NCBI GenBank assembly: GCA_965279205.1
Contig: OZ257144.1
Span: 2,108,001-2,172,000 of the forward strand
Length of the DNA stretch: 64,000 nucleotides
Direction of reading: 5' to 3'
Origin: UBA7672 sp965279205
GTDB taxonomy: Bacteria; Pseudomonadota; Alphaproteobacteria; Caulobacterales; Hyphomonadaceae
Shown here: piece after piece, positions 17,967 through 26,045 of the stretch
Position numbering within the stretch: the stretch's first letter is position 1
Layout: each line of letters opens with the position of its first letter
Made by a program: the position numbers and the translations under genes
The notes under the pieces: generated by a model
What the model saw: only the letters and a program-made list of their open reading frames with translations
Told to the model about the DNA's origin: nothing
Database searches by the model: none

Positions 17967-18314
17967 ATGAAAACAATGACATCTGCAACCAACCTGATCG
18001 CCTGCGCAGTCATTGCTGGCGCATTTACCGTGGGCTTCCTGTCCGGGCCTGCTCTGGCTCAGGACCACGAGATCACGCCCTTCGATTTTGATTTCACCTT
18101 CAAGGCCAGCGAGCTGACCAATGCTCCGCAGGCGGAGAAGATGCTGGTGAGGCTCGAGTCCGCCGTGAAGCGCGAGTGCGGCGCCACCGGCAAGATGACA
18201 TACGCGGAGCGCAAGCTCGTCGACACCTGCATCAACACGACCATGAGAGCCTCGATCGCCAAGTTCAACTCGGCGACGGTCGCCCAGGCTTACCAATCGC
18301 GCGCTGACGGCTGA
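17967..18314 (+). CDS. UrcA family protein
   Basis: 115 residues from ATG 17967, preceded by CGGAGA at a six-base spacing. Signal peptide to about residue 32 (GPALAQ). The mature protein has the UrcA pattern: an FDFTFKASEL strand, a helix MLVRLESAVKREC, and a second cysteine in KLVDTC. Probably periplasmic with one disulfide; role unknown. It is a distant paralog of the preceding gene, with 228 bases and a terminator between them, and has its own terminator. Confidence 0.85.
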   Translation: MKTMTSATNLIACAVIAGAFTVGFLSGPALAQDHEITPFDFDFTFKASELTNAPQAEKMLVRLESAVKRECGATGKMTYAERKLVDTCINTTMRASIAKFNSATVAQAYQSRADG

Positions 18315-18339
18315 TCCCCCGATTCTCGGCAGTGCGTGT

Positions 18340-18378
18340 GAGGCCGGACCTTCCGACGGGTCCGGCCTCTCCCTTTTT
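18340..18378 (+). terminator. Rho-independent terminator after urcA-type gene
   Basis: A perfect 11-base stem (18340-18350 with 18359-18369, GAGGCCGGACC/GGTCCGGCCTC) and eight-base loop, followed by TCCCTTTTT. Confidence 0.88.
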
Positions 18379-18628
18379 ATGGAGGCTCACTCTCTCCCCT
18401 CTGTCTCGCGGCCCACCTCCGCGATCCGGACGGGGCAGCGGGAGACGGCAGGCTAGACCGCACTGCCGCTTCCACCAGGACGCTGTCTCGCAAACCGGGC
18501 GCCCGCCACTCTGCTCCAGCAGAGGCGGGCGGACCGGAGGCGCGCTCAGCTACTGGCTGTGCGCCGGCGATCCTTCAAGCTAGCGTGTCCCGTCGCGCCG
18601 CCGAGAGGCAGGATGATTGGGGGATCGC
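18379..18628. other. Intergenic region upstream of the TPR protein
   Basis: Together with the preceding terminator this makes a gap of 314 bases. It is GC-rich and I see no convincing reading frame, repeat or known regulatory motif. It presumably carries the promoter of the gene starting at 18629. Confidence 0.35.
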
Positions 18629-19849
18629 GTGCGGGCATTTCCGATTTTCTTGTTGTCGCTTGTGGCCTACGGCGCTCCCGCGTGGGGACAGGCGGCGAAC
18701 CCGTGCAGAACCTATGAGACCGAGATACAGCGTTCGGCATGCGACGCGGCGATTTCGGCAGCGACCGACCTCGATGCCAAAGCGAGCCTGCTCTACACGC
18801 GCGCCTACAATCGCGTGGAGGTATTCGACTACGACAATGCGCTGCTCGATCTCGGCCAGGTGCTGGCGCTCGAGCCGTCTCACCTGAGCGCGCTGCACGA
18901 ACGGGCCTACATCTGGAACGAGATGGGTGAATTCGAGAATGCCGAGGCTGATCTTGATACGCAGGTAAGGCTCACGCCGGATCGGACGAGCAACTATACC
19001 GAGCGCGCCTACGCGCGGTTCTATCAGGCTGACTTCCAGGGATCCTACGAAGATCGCGTACGAGCCGTGGATTTGAAGCCGAGCGACGGCGACGCCGTTC
19101 TGGCGATGGCGCGAGCTGCGCTGTGGCTAGGCCGCTTTGACGACACGCGCAGGCATCTGGTGACCGCCGGGAACCTCGCAGCAAACACGAACAACAAGGA
19201 CCTCCGAAGCTCCGCGGAGGACTTGGTCAAAGTTCTGGCGTTGTGGGAAACCGCCACGCCTGGTGGAGCGCATGCCGATGTCTGCCGGGAAGCGGAGAAG
19301 ACCTTCAAGTTCGATCAACCCAATCTCATCGGTAACTGCACGGCGGCCTTTCTTGCAGCGCCGGACGCGAAGACCAAGGCCGAGATACTGACGACGCGCT
19401 CGCTCGCCTGGAAGTATGGGGTGAAGGACGAATACGAAGGGCTCGGCGACATGCGCGCCGCTGTAGGCCTTCAACCGCAGAATGCCGACTGGCGATCCAA
19501 TCTGGGCTTTGCGTATCTCGACTCCCGGCATTCCTGGGCGGCCGAGCGCGAATTTGACCGCGCCATTGCCGTTGACCGCTCGTTCGCGGCGCTGGCGGGG
19601 CGGGCAAGCGCCCGGTTCAACCAGCGCGAATATGACGGCGCCTTCGAGGACGCCAAGGCGTCGTTCGAAATCCAGCCGAACGAGGTCGCGCTTATCGTGC
19701 TTGGCGACCTTTCCATGAGGAAGGGCGACAAGGCCGCGTCGAAACAATACTGGATGGGCGCTTACCATCTTGGCAGCCGAGATGACCGGCTGATCGAGCG
19801 GTTGAAAGACGTCGGCGTGAGTGATCCAGCGAAAGAACCCAGAGAGTAG
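18629..19849 (+). CDS. Secreted tetratricopeptide-repeat protein
   Basis: 406 residues from GTG 18629 (GGGGGA upstream), chosen because the signal peptide (MRAFPIFLLSLVAYGAPAWGQA) starts there; a TTG at 18617 would add four residues. The mature protein is made of TPR-like helix pairs: about residues 50-150 (ALLDLGQVLALEPSHLSALHERA and ADLDTQVRL) and again 285-385 (NADWRSNLGFAYLDSRHS, DGAFEDAKASFEIQPNE). Two cysteine-containing spacers may form disulfides. It is likely a periplasmic protein-interaction scaffold; partners are unknown. It ends immediately beside the convergent pyrD. Confidence 0.8.
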   Translation: MRAFPIFLLSLVAYGAPAWGQAANPCRTYETEIQRSACDAAISAATDLDAKASLLYTRAYNRVEVFDYDNALLDLGQVLALEPSHLSALHERAYIWNEMGEFENAEADLDTQVRLTPDRTSNYTERAYARFYQADFQGSYEDRVRAVDLKPSDGDAVLAMARAALWLGRFDDTRRHLVTAGNLAANTNNKDLRSSAEDLVKVLALWETATPGGAHADVCREAEKTFKFDQPNLIGNCTAAFLAAPDAKTKAEILTTRSLAWKYGVKDEYEGLGDMRAAVGLQPQNADWRSNLGFAYLDSRHSWAAEREFDRAIAVDRSFAALAGRASARFNQREYDGAFEDAKASFEIQPNEVALIVLGDLSMRKGDKAASKQYWMGAYHLGSRDDRLIERLKDVGVSDPAKEPRE

Positions 19850-20908
19850 TTAGCGCACGAGATCCGACAGCTTCGTCGCGCCTGCTTCGTCCATCATGGC
19901 GACCAGCTCGGCCTTGATGCGCTGGACGAGCATCGGGCCTTCATAGACGAGGGCGGAGTAGAGCTGGACGGCTTGGGCGCCGGCGCGGAGTTTTGCGACG
20001 ACGTCGGCGCCGCTGGATATGCCGCCCGCGCCGATGAGATCGAGTTCGCCTTTGAGCTCACTGGCGAAGATTGCGAGGGCGCGGGTCGATTTTTCGAGCA
20101 GGGGTTTGCCGGAAAGGCCGCCGGTCTGCGTCTTGTGTCTGCTGGCGAGCGCATCAGGGCGGTCGATCGTGGTGTTGGAGACGATGAGTCCCGAGAGCCA
20201 GGCCTGCGCCCGGGTGACGCCGGCGATGTCGGCGATCGCGCTCTCGTCGAGATCGGGAGCGACTTTCAGGAAGACGGGGCGGTTCTTCACCACAGCGTCC
20301 ATCTCGCGGACCGCTTCACCGATCCGGCCGAGAAGTTCCTCGAGCGCGCCGCGATCCTGCAGGCCGCGCAGCCCTGGCGTGTTGGGCGAGGAGACGTTGA
20401 TCGTGATGTAGGTGCAGTAGGGCCAGACGGCCTTCACGCCTGCGACGTAGTCGGCGATGCGGTCTTCAGAATCCTTGTTGGCGCCGACATTGGCGCCGAC
20501 GATGCCGATCGAGCGCGGTGCGGCTGACAGGCGGCGGACGAAATAGCCGATCCCGTCATTGTTGAAGCCCATGCGGTTGATGACGGCGCGGTCTTCATCG
20601 AGGCGGAACAGGCGCGGGCGCGGATTGCCGGCCTGCGGACGCGGCGTGACGGTGCCGCATTCGACGAAACCGAAACCGAAGCCCAGCATCTGGACAAAGA
20701 CTTCCGCATTCTTGTCGAAGCCGGCGGCGAGGCCGACAGGGTTGGGAAGCTTGAGACCAGACTTCTTCAGTGTGACGGCGAGGCGCGGATCGTCGAGTTG
20801 AGCTGGCGGTTTTGCGAGGCCGGTCTTGAGCGCGTTCACGGTGAAGCGGTGAGCGCTCTCGGCGGGGAGAATGCGGACCGCGCGGGCGGCCAGATCAAAG
20901 AAGCTCAC
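19850..20908 (-). CDS. pyrD: Dihydroorotate dehydrogenase (quinone), class 2
   Basis: 352 residues. It oxidises dihydroorotate to orotate with FMN and passes electrons to quinone at the inner membrane, the fourth step of pyrimidine synthesis. Class 2 features are the N-terminal extension (residues 1-45) that docks on the membrane, the NPVGLAAGFDKN block, the INVSSPNTPGLR loop with the catalytic serine, and the C-terminal FMN-phosphate loop DLIGAGGISSG. The start overlaps the DUF952 stop by four bases, so the two are co-translated. Confidence 0.96.
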   Translation of the reverse strand: MSFFDLAARAVRILPAESAHRFTVNALKTGLAKPPAQLDDPRLAVTLKKSGLKLPNPVGLAAGFDKNAEVFVQMLGFGFGFVECGTVTPRPQAGNPRPRLFRLDEDRAVINRMGFNNDGIGYFVRRLSAAPRSIGIVGANVGANKDSEDRIADYVAGVKAVWPYCTYITINVSSPNTPGLRGLQDRGALEELLGRIGEAVREMDAVVKNRPVFLKVAPDLDESAIADIAGVTRAQAWLSGLIVSNTTIDRPDALASRHKTQTGGLSGKPLLEKSTRALAIFASELKGELDLIGAGGISSGADVVAKLRAGAQAVQLYSALVYEGPMLVQRIKAELVAMMDEAGATKLSDLVR

Positions 20909-21282
20909 GATGTGACGCCCGGCTTGCTGAGAGGCTCGGGGCTGCGGAGCACGACATCCGGGGCGAGCGGAGCGCCATCAGCGTCGAACTCGTCGAGCGG
21001 CCAGATCGAGCTGATGTGGTATTCGCGAACGTCGCCATAGACATGCGGGAAATGATCGCCGCCGCGCGAGACTTCCCATTTCAGGTCCGGGCCGAAATCA
21101 TCGCTGTCGATCCCGACAAGGGCGCAACCCTTCTGTCCCTTGAACCATTTGGACAGGGTTTCCTGGACCTGCTTGCTGGTCGAGAAATGGACGTAGCCGT
21201 CCTTGATATCGACGGGGGCCTGCATCAGGCCGCCAGCCTCGACCTCGGCCAGTTGCCCGGCGGTCAGCACCTTGTAGATCAT
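20905..21282 (-). CDS. DUF952 family protein
   Basis: 125 residues if started at ATG 21282 (MIYKVLTAGQL), the usual family N-terminus; in-frame ATGs at 21291 and 21327 are alternatives. Family blocks are DGYVHFSTSKQVQETLSKWF, VGIDSD, and the FPHVYGDV motif with conserved His and Tyr. The fold resembles an ADP-ribose-handling domain, but no activity is established. The overlapping stop/start with pyrD implies a coupled pair. Confidence 0.85.
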   Translation of the reverse strand: MIYKVLTAGQLAEVEAGGLMQAPVDIKDGYVHFSTSKQVQETLSKWFKGQKGCALVGIDSDDFGPDLKWEVSRGGDHFPHVYGDVREYHISSIWPLDEFDADGAPLAPDVVLRSPEPLSKPGVTS

Positions 21283-21391
21283 CCGGCCCATGGGCGGAGG
21301 AATGCTCCCTTTGCATGCGAGTCGCAAGCGTTCGGGCTGACCGGCCGGGCGGCATATTGACGTGGCGATCCGGCGGCCTCATCGGAGGCCC

Positions 21392-22093
21392 ATGAGCGAT
21401 CAATCCGCCCTCGTGCTGTTCTCTGGCGGCCAGGATTCTGCCGTGTGCCTGGCGTGGGCGCTGGGCCGGTATTCGCGCGTGGAGACGATCGGTTTCGATT
21501 ACCGGCAGCGGCATCGTGTCGAGCTCCAGTGCCGGGGGACGTTTCTGGCGAAGCTGCGCACGTTGAATCCTGCGCGGAGCGCGAAGCTGGGCGAGGATCG
21601 GGTGCTGGATCTCGGCGTGCTGGGCGAGGTATCCGACACGTCGCTGACGCGGGATCGGGCGATCGACTTCGAAGCGACGGGATTGCCCTCGACCTTCGTG
21701 CCGGGGCGCAACCTGGTGTTCCTGACCTTTGCGGCGGCGGTTGCCTATCGGCGCGGGCTCGGCGCGCTGGTGGGCGGCATGTGCGAGACGGATTTCTCCG
21801 GTTATCCGGACTGCCGTCGCGCGACCATGGATGCGACGTCGACGGCGCTGTCACTTGGGCTGGATCGCCCGACGCCGATAGAGACGCCGCTTATGTATCT
21901 CGACAAGGCGCAGACCTGGGCGCTGGCGGATGAGCTGGGCGGGCAGGCGCTGGTCGACCTGATCGTGGAAGACACGCACACCTGCTATCTCGGCGACCGC
22001 GCGCACCGGCATGAGTGGGGCTATGGCTGCGGAACGTGCCCGGCGTGCGATCTGCGCGCGAAGGGCTGGGCGAAGTGGAAGGCGGGCCGATGA
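21392..22093 (+). CDS. queC: 7-cyano-7-deazaguanine synthase QueC
   Basis: 233 residues from ATG 21392 (GGAGG six bases ahead); a start at 21362 would precede the ribosome site. It makes preQ0 from 7-carboxy-7-deazaguanine with ATP and ammonia, on the way to queuosine in tRNA. The PP-loop SGGQDS is at 11-16, and the C-terminal zinc ligands are in CYLGDRAHRHEWGYGCGTCPACDLR. The stop overlaps the queE start (ATGA). Confidence 0.95.
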   Translation: MSDQSALVLFSGGQDSAVCLAWALGRYSRVETIGFDYRQRHRVELQCRGTFLAKLRTLNPARSAKLGEDRVLDLGVLGEVSDTSLTRDRAIDFEATGLPSTFVPGRNLVFLTFAAAVAYRRGLGALVGGMCETDFSGYPDCRRATMDATSTALSLGLDRPTPIETPLMYLDKAQTWALADELGGQALVDLIVEDTHTCYLGDRAHRHEWGYGCGTCPACDLRAKGWAKWKAGR

Positions 22094-22722
22094 CATATTC
22101 GGTCAAGGAGGCTTTCTACACGCTGCAGGGCGAGGGCGCGCAGACGGGGCGCGCCGCGGTGTTCCTGCGCTTTGCCGGGTGCAATCTGTGGAGCGGGCTG
22201 GAGCGCGATCGCGCCAGTGCCGTGTGCACGTTCTGTGACACGGACTTCGTCGGAACCAATGGCGTCAATGGCGGCAAGTTCGCCGACGCGGGCGATCTGG
22301 CCGATCATGTTGCCGCGCTGTGGCAGGGCGAGGCAGGCAGGCCGTACGTTGTCTGCACGGGCGGCGAACCGCTGCTGCAGCTCGACGAGACGCTGATCGC
22401 GGCGCTGCACGCGCGGGGCTTCGAGGTGGCGGTGGAAACCAACGGAACGATCGCGGCGTCGAGTTCGATCGACTGGGTCTGTGTCAGTCCGAAGTCGACG
22501 GCGGAACTCAAGCAGACATCCGGCAATGAGCTGAAGCTGGTCTATCCGCAGAAGGATGCGCTGCCGGAGAAATTTGCCGGACTTGGGTTCAACAACTTCT
22601 TCCTGCAGCCCATGGACGGGCCGGAGCGTGAGGCGGCGACAGCTGCCTGCATCGCCTACTGCATGGCGCACCCGCAATGGCGGCTCAGCCTGCAGACGCA
22701 CAAGGTGACCGGAATTCCCTAG
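22090..22722 (+). CDS. queE: 7-carboxy-7-deazaguanine synthase QueE
   Basis: 210 residues from ATG 22090. A radical-SAM enzyme that converts carboxy-tetrahydropterin to 7-carboxy-7-deazaguanine, the step before QueC. The cluster motif is the expanded Cx14CxxC form (C31, C46, C49), as described for Burkholderia multivorans QueE, rather than CxxxCxxC. Other family blocks are YTLQGEGAQTGR, VCTGGEPLLQ and VETNGT. QueD and later queuosine genes are not in the window. Confidence 0.95.
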   Translation: MTYSVKEAFYTLQGEGAQTGRAAVFLRFAGCNLWSGLERDRASAVCTFCDTDFVGTNGVNGGKFADAGDLADHVAALWQGEAGRPYVVCTGGEPLLQLDETLIAALHARGFEVAVETNGTIAASSSIDWVCVSPKSTAELKQTSGNELKLVYPQKDALPEKFAGLGFNNFFLQPMDGPEREAATAACIAYCMAHPQWRLSLQTHKVTGIP

Positions 22723-22867
22723 CGCCGTTCGCGTTTTTCGCTTTGCGGGCTTTGCGATTCTCGTGTCTGTATGACGCGCTCGTCAATCACAGGGTTCTCG
22801 AGCACGCGAGGCAGCAGAGAGGTCTGAGCCGGGTCAGTCGCGATCGACCTCACTGCTGGAGGATTCG

Positions 22868-23095
22868 GTGAACGTGCGACAGTTGATGGACGAGTTGGCA
22901 TTGCATCCGCCCGAGACGATCGTGATCGTCCGTGCCGATGACAACGGTTTTACGGAAGGGCTGGTCGTCGAGTCTATCAAAGTGCGTCCCGCGCGGCCGC
23001 CGATCGCCGGGATATCACACCGGCCTGCGGAGCATCCGCAATCGGGCGGGCAGGCATTCAAGGCGCTGCTGATCGGACCGCCTGAAAGATTCTAG
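22868..23095 (+). CDS. Small hypothetical protein (75 residues)
   Basis: GTG 22868 follows GGAGG by a good spacing, supporting a real gene. The sequence starts MNVRQLMDELALHPPETIVIVRADDNGF: a short helix, then a beta strand and acidic turn, as in small single-domain proteins found in many genomes under this layout. The C-terminal half is proline-rich and probably extended. No signal peptide or membrane segment. I do not recognise a named family. A strong terminator follows. Confidence 0.6.
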   Translation: MNVRQLMDELALHPPETIVIVRADDNGFTEGLVVESIKVRPARPPIAGISHRPAEHPQSGGQAFKALLIGPPERF

Positions 23096-23102
23096 AAACG
23101 AA

Positions 23103-23128
23103 AACGCCGCCCGGTGAGGGGCGGCGTT
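23103..23128. terminator. Bidirectional Rho-independent terminator
   Basis: Ten-base stem AACGCCGCCC (23103-23112) with GGGCGGCGTT (23119-23128), six-base loop. On the minus strand it is followed by TTCGTTTC, so it can serve both the small gene ending at 23095 and the convergent gene ending at 23151. Confidence 0.8.
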
Positions 23129-23150
23129 CGTCAGGATGAGTGTCGGCTGC

Positions 23151-23627
23151 CTAGCTCAGCTTGTCGGCGAAGCGGCGGGCGAAGCGATCGAACGTGCTGC
23201 GTGCGTCCGACCAGGTGTTGGCCGCGATGACGCTCGAAAGGTCGGTTTCGTACCAGTTGTAGTCGTAGGTTCCGATCTCCTTGCCCGATGCGTCGTAGGC
23301 CGCGCCTTTGACATGGGCGCCGCCGACGCTGATCGAGCGCATCGCGTCGAGGCCCGGCTTGTCGGAGACCTGCTGCCAGGTCGGGCGATTGGGCCTAGCG
23401 TCCTCGATCGTGACGACGACGCGGTCGGCCTTCACGCCTTGGGCCGCGAATGCTTTCTCGATTTTCGTGGTCAGCGCGTCGGTGAGAATCTTGGTTTCGC
23501 GGACGCCGTAGTCATCGGCGAGCTTCTTCTGGAAGCCGGCCGAGACGTTCGCCTCGACGGTGAGAGCGGAAGCAGGGACGGCAAGAATGGCGGCGGCGAG
23601 GGCGGCAAAAATCGGAGCAATGCGCAT
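23151..23627 (-). CDS. Secreted protein of unknown function
   Basis: 158 residues from ATG 23627 (AGGGAA upstream). Signal peptide ends near VPASA. The mature part alternates strands and helices: GFQKKLADDYGVRE, LTTKIEKAFAAQGV, VVVTIEDARPNRPTW, then a strand pair and a final amphipathic helix ARSTFDRFARRFADKLS. The layout is that of small periplasmic proteins with a beta-alpha-beta fold, but I do not recognise a family. It has no cysteines in the mature part. Confidence 0.72.
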   Translation of the reverse strand: MRIAPIFAALAAAILAVPASALTVEANVSAGFQKKLADDYGVRETKILTDALTTKIEKAFAAQGVKADRVVVTIEDARPNRPTWQQVSDKPGLDAMRSISVGGAHVKGAAYDASGKEIGTYDYNWYETDLSSVIAANTWSDARSTFDRFARRFADKLS

Positions 23628-23778
23628 GGGTCTGTTCCCTGAAAACACTCTTCAAATCCGGATGTGCGGCCTCGACGACAGGGAGCGCGCACGCCCGAAG
23701 CAGAGCAAGTCTAACATGAAGGTGGGATGAACGAGAGCGGATTTAAGACCCGGACTGGCGCGGTTCGCTTTAGCCCCG

Positions 23779-24006
23779 CTAATGCTGTTGTTTTTCGGCC
23801 TGCTGACGGCGCAGCTCTTCGTTTTCCTTCTTGAGCTTCTCGATGTCCTTGCTCTGCTGTTCATCCTCGGACGTGGTCACGAGGTCGACCGCGCCGCCGA
23901 TCACGGCGCCGGTGACGCCAACAGCGGCGCCAGCCACGTCGGCAATGAGGCAACCGGACAGAAGCGGCAAAGCAGCGAGGGCGGCCAGAAACACTTTAGT
24001 CTTCAT
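23779..24006 (-). CDS. Small lipoprotein with glycine-rich segment and coiled coil
   Basis: 75 residues. Signal peptide with lipobox LLSGC, then a glycine/alanine zipper (DVAGAAVGVTGAVIGGAVD) that could insert in or lie on a membrane, and a charged coiled-coil tail (SKDIEKLKKENEELRRQQAEKQ). Such zipper plus coil lipoproteins are likely envelope structural pieces. Its upstream region carries six copies of an 18-base repeat starting eight bases before the ATG, so the repeat lies in the leader or promoter. Confidence 0.8.
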   Translation of the reverse strand: MKTKVFLAALAALPLLSGCLIADVAGAAVGVTGAVIGGAVDLVTTSEDEQQSKDIEKLKKENEELRRQQAEKQQH

Positions 24007-24013
24007 GACATCG

Positions 24014-24121
24014 TCCCAAACAAGAACTGGGTCCCAAACAAGAACTGGGTCCCAAACAAGAACTGGGTCCCAAACAAGAACTGGGTCCCAAACAAGAACC
24101 GGGTCCCAAACGAAAACCGGC
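24014..24121. repeat. Six tandem copies of an 18-bp unit upstream of the lipoprotein gene
   Basis: Units of 18 bases, TCCCAAACAAGAACTGGG, at 24014, 24032, 24050 and 24068 are identical; the fifth (24086) has one change and the sixth (24104) is diverged. Each unit has a CCCA...TGGG partial dyad. The array lies between the pirin terminator and the ATG at 24006 (minus strand). It could be a set of protein-binding sites or a length-variable spacer. Confidence 0.97.
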
Positions 24122-24160
24122 CCGACCCGGCGTAGCGGAGGCTAGCGCAGGTCGGGCCGG
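24106..24160 (-). terminator. Rho-independent terminator of the pirin gene
   Basis: Read on the minus strand: 11-base stem (24150-24160 with 24117-24127, CCGGCCCGACC/GGTCGGGCCGG), long loop, then TTTTCGTTT. The tail runs into the last copy of the 18-bp repeat. Confidence 0.8.
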
Positions 24161-24183
24161 AAAAGAATGGCCAGGACTGTAAC

Positions 24184-24897
24184 CTAGAGCGTGTCGGTCA
24201 GGACGATCTCGGCGGGGCCTTCGAGCGCCTTGAACACGATAGGCTTTCCGCCGGTGATGGCGACGCCGTCGCGGGCGTTTACCCGTTGGCCCCCGCCTTC
24301 AGGAGTGGAGACCTCGATGACGCCGGTGGCCGGCACGGCATAGACATGGCGGCCAGGTTCGGCGGTCCAGGTCAGTTCCTGTCCGACTTCCAGCGTGGCG
24401 CCGGCAACGCGAGCGTCGGCCCGGATCGCGAGTGCTCCTTCGTCGCCCTTACCCGAGGCGAGAATTGACCATTGGCCCGTACGGTCGGATTTGGGGAACT
24501 GCTTCGCGCCCCAGCCCGGCGGCTGGCCGACATGGTCGGGCTCGATCCAGATCTGGAAGATCGTGGTGGCCTCATGCTCGAGATTGTATTCGGCATGGCG
24601 AACGCCTGTGCCAGCCGACATCACCTGGACGTCGCCCGCCTCGGTGCGGCCCTTGTTGCCCATCGAGTCCTGATGGGTGATCGCGCCGGTGCGGACATAG
24701 GTGATGATCTCCATGTCGCGGTGCGGATGCGGCGGGAAGCCGGATTGCGGGGCGATGACATCGTCATTCCACACGCGCAGGCGGCCCCAGCTCATGCGCT
24801 TGGGATCGTAGTATTCGGCAAACGAGAAGTGATGGTGGGCGTCAAGCCAGCCATGGTTCGCGCCGCCAAGGGAATTGAACGGCCGGACTTCAATCAT
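24184..24897 (-). CDS. Pirin family protein (YhhW/YhaK-type bicupin)
   Basis: 237 residues from ATG 24897 with GGAG nine bases ahead. The N-terminal cupin has the metal ligands in GFPPHPHRDMEIITYV and later ITHQDS and GTGVRHAEYN, the typical three-His/one-Glu iron site. The C-terminal cupin carries no obvious metal site. Relatives include quercetin 2,3-dioxygenases, so it may oxidise aromatic compounds, but physiological substrates are unknown. It is monocistronic, with its own terminator. Confidence 0.93.
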   Translation of the reverse strand: MIEVRPFNSLGGANHGWLDAHHHFSFAEYYDPKRMSWGRLRVWNDDVIAPQSGFPPHPHRDMEIITYVRTGAITHQDSMGNKGRTEAGDVQVMSAGTGVRHAEYNLEHEATTIFQIWIEPDHVGQPPGWGAKQFPKSDRTGQWSILASGKGDEGALAIRADARVAGATLEVGQELTWTAEPGRHVYAVPATGVIEVSTPEGGGQRVNARDGVAITGGKPIVFKALEGPAEIVLTDTL

Positions 24898-24987
24898 GGG
24901 AATCTCCAGCGGTAAAAGTGCGTTGGCGGTCATATAGTTGCAAATGCAACAATATGCAAGACCCCCGAAAACCGCCCCTGAAATGAA

Positions 24988-25019
24988 CAGGGCGGCGGAC
25001 CCGTTGGCCCGCCGTCCTG
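24988..25019 (-). terminator. Probable terminator of the NIPSNAP gene
   Basis: Minus-strand hairpin of 11 base pairs with one G-T wobble (25009-25019 with 24988-24998), ten-base loop, followed by TTCATTTC. The tail is only moderately T-rich. Confidence 0.45.
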
Positions 25020-25041
25020 CAACTTACGGAACCCAGACCGG

Positions 25042-25878
25042 CTAGCGCAGTGGCGAGTAGTCCGTCGGGGTGAGCTGGATCGAGACGACGCCACCCGGTG
25101 AGAGCAGCATCGGGCCGTCCTTCTGGCTATCGGCGGCGACCTTTTTCCACTCTTCATCGGCGCTGAAGGCGGTCCAGGAATTGTTGCGCGATGCCTGGGT
25201 GGGGAAGGCAAGGAGGTAGACCATTTTGTCGGTCATCGCAGGCTGGTCGGCCACGGGACGCCAGTAGATCATGTTGGTCATGCCGTGCTTGGCGAAGATG
25301 CGCAGCGTGTGATCGCGGAAGCGCGTGTGCAGGTTTTCCAGCTTGCCGGGGTTCACCGTGTAGGTGCGCAGCTCGAAGTGGCGCGGCGTTTTTGCCGGCG
25401 TCAGGTTCAGCTTCGGCGAGTAGTCGGTGACCGTCAGGAAAGTGCTTTCGATCTTGGAGGTGAGCGAGCCGTCCTTCTGGCTATCGGCGTAGACCTGCTT
25501 CCATTCCGGATCGTTGGCGAACGCGCTCCAGGAAGCGTCGCGCGCGGCGCGGTCCTTGTAGCCCATGACGTAGACGAGGCGGTTGTCAGCTGGCGCGCCA
25601 GGCGCAGTTGCGACGTGGAAGAAGCCGATCGGCATCATGCCATGCTTCTGGAAGAGCGTGATTGTGTGGTCGCGGAAGCGGGCGTCGAGCGCTTGCGCTT
25701 TTCCGGGCGCGGCGGTGTAGGTGCGCAGTTCGTAAAGCCCGATCGCAGGTTGGGCTGGGGTCTGGTTGGTGCTGAGGCCCGCACATGAGGCGAGGACACC
25801 TGTAAGCGCGACAGCCACAAGAGCGGCGGCGCGGCGGAAGAGGGAGGGGCGAGAAGCGGCAATCGCAAGCGTGGACAT
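25042..25878 (-). CDS. Lipoprotein with two NIPSNAP domains
   Basis: 278 residues. A long signal peptide ends in a lipobox (GVLASC), so the protein is lipid-anchored. Two NIPSNAP (ferredoxin-like, alpha-beta barrel dimer) domains follow, about 47-155 and 165-275. Each begins with YELRTYT/FELRTYT plus PGK, continues through RFRDHT...KHGM and DSQKDG, and ends in TDYSP. NIPSNAP proteins are mostly known in mitochondria and the bacterial cytosol; function is unclear. The two halves are a clear internal duplication. Confidence 0.9.
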   Translation of the reverse strand: MSTLAIAASRPSLFRRAAALVAVALTGVLASCAGLSTNQTPAQPAIGLYELRTYTAAPGKAQALDARFRDHTITLFQKHGMMPIGFFHVATAPGAPADNRLVYVMGYKDRAARDASWSAFANDPEWKQVYADSQKDGSLTSKIESTFLTVTDYSPKLNLTPAKTPRHFELRTYTVNPGKLENLHTRFRDHTLRIFAKHGMTNMIYWRPVADQPAMTDKMVYLLAFPTQASRNNSWTAFSADEEWKKVAADSQKDGPMLLSPGGVVSIQLTPTDYSPLR

Positions 25879-26045
25879 GTTTCCTACCTGTTTATCGAAC
25901 GCGTGTTTGCCGGGCCCTGATATGGCCCGTTTTCCGGTGAATTAGCGCAAGGACGGCCGCAGCAACAGGCGTGCCGTGCACTGGACCGAACGATTCTGCG
26001 TTATGGGGCGGGTTGGGACCCAGCCGCGCGCAGTTCACTCGCCAA

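Noticed and set aside
24014..24121. CRISPR-like array
   Set aside because: The units abut with no spacers and no cas genes are present; it is a simple tandem repeat.
23782..24135. Open frame through the 18-bp repeats with a repeated VPNKNW motif
   Set aside because: Antisense to the lipoprotein gene and without a ribosome site; the apparent protein repeat comes from the DNA repeat having a length divisible by three.
25908..25936. Hairpin CGGGCC/GGCCCG followed by TTTTCC on the plus strand
   Set aside because: No plus-strand gene lies upstream to terminate, and in the minus direction the tail is not T-rich; likely incidental.
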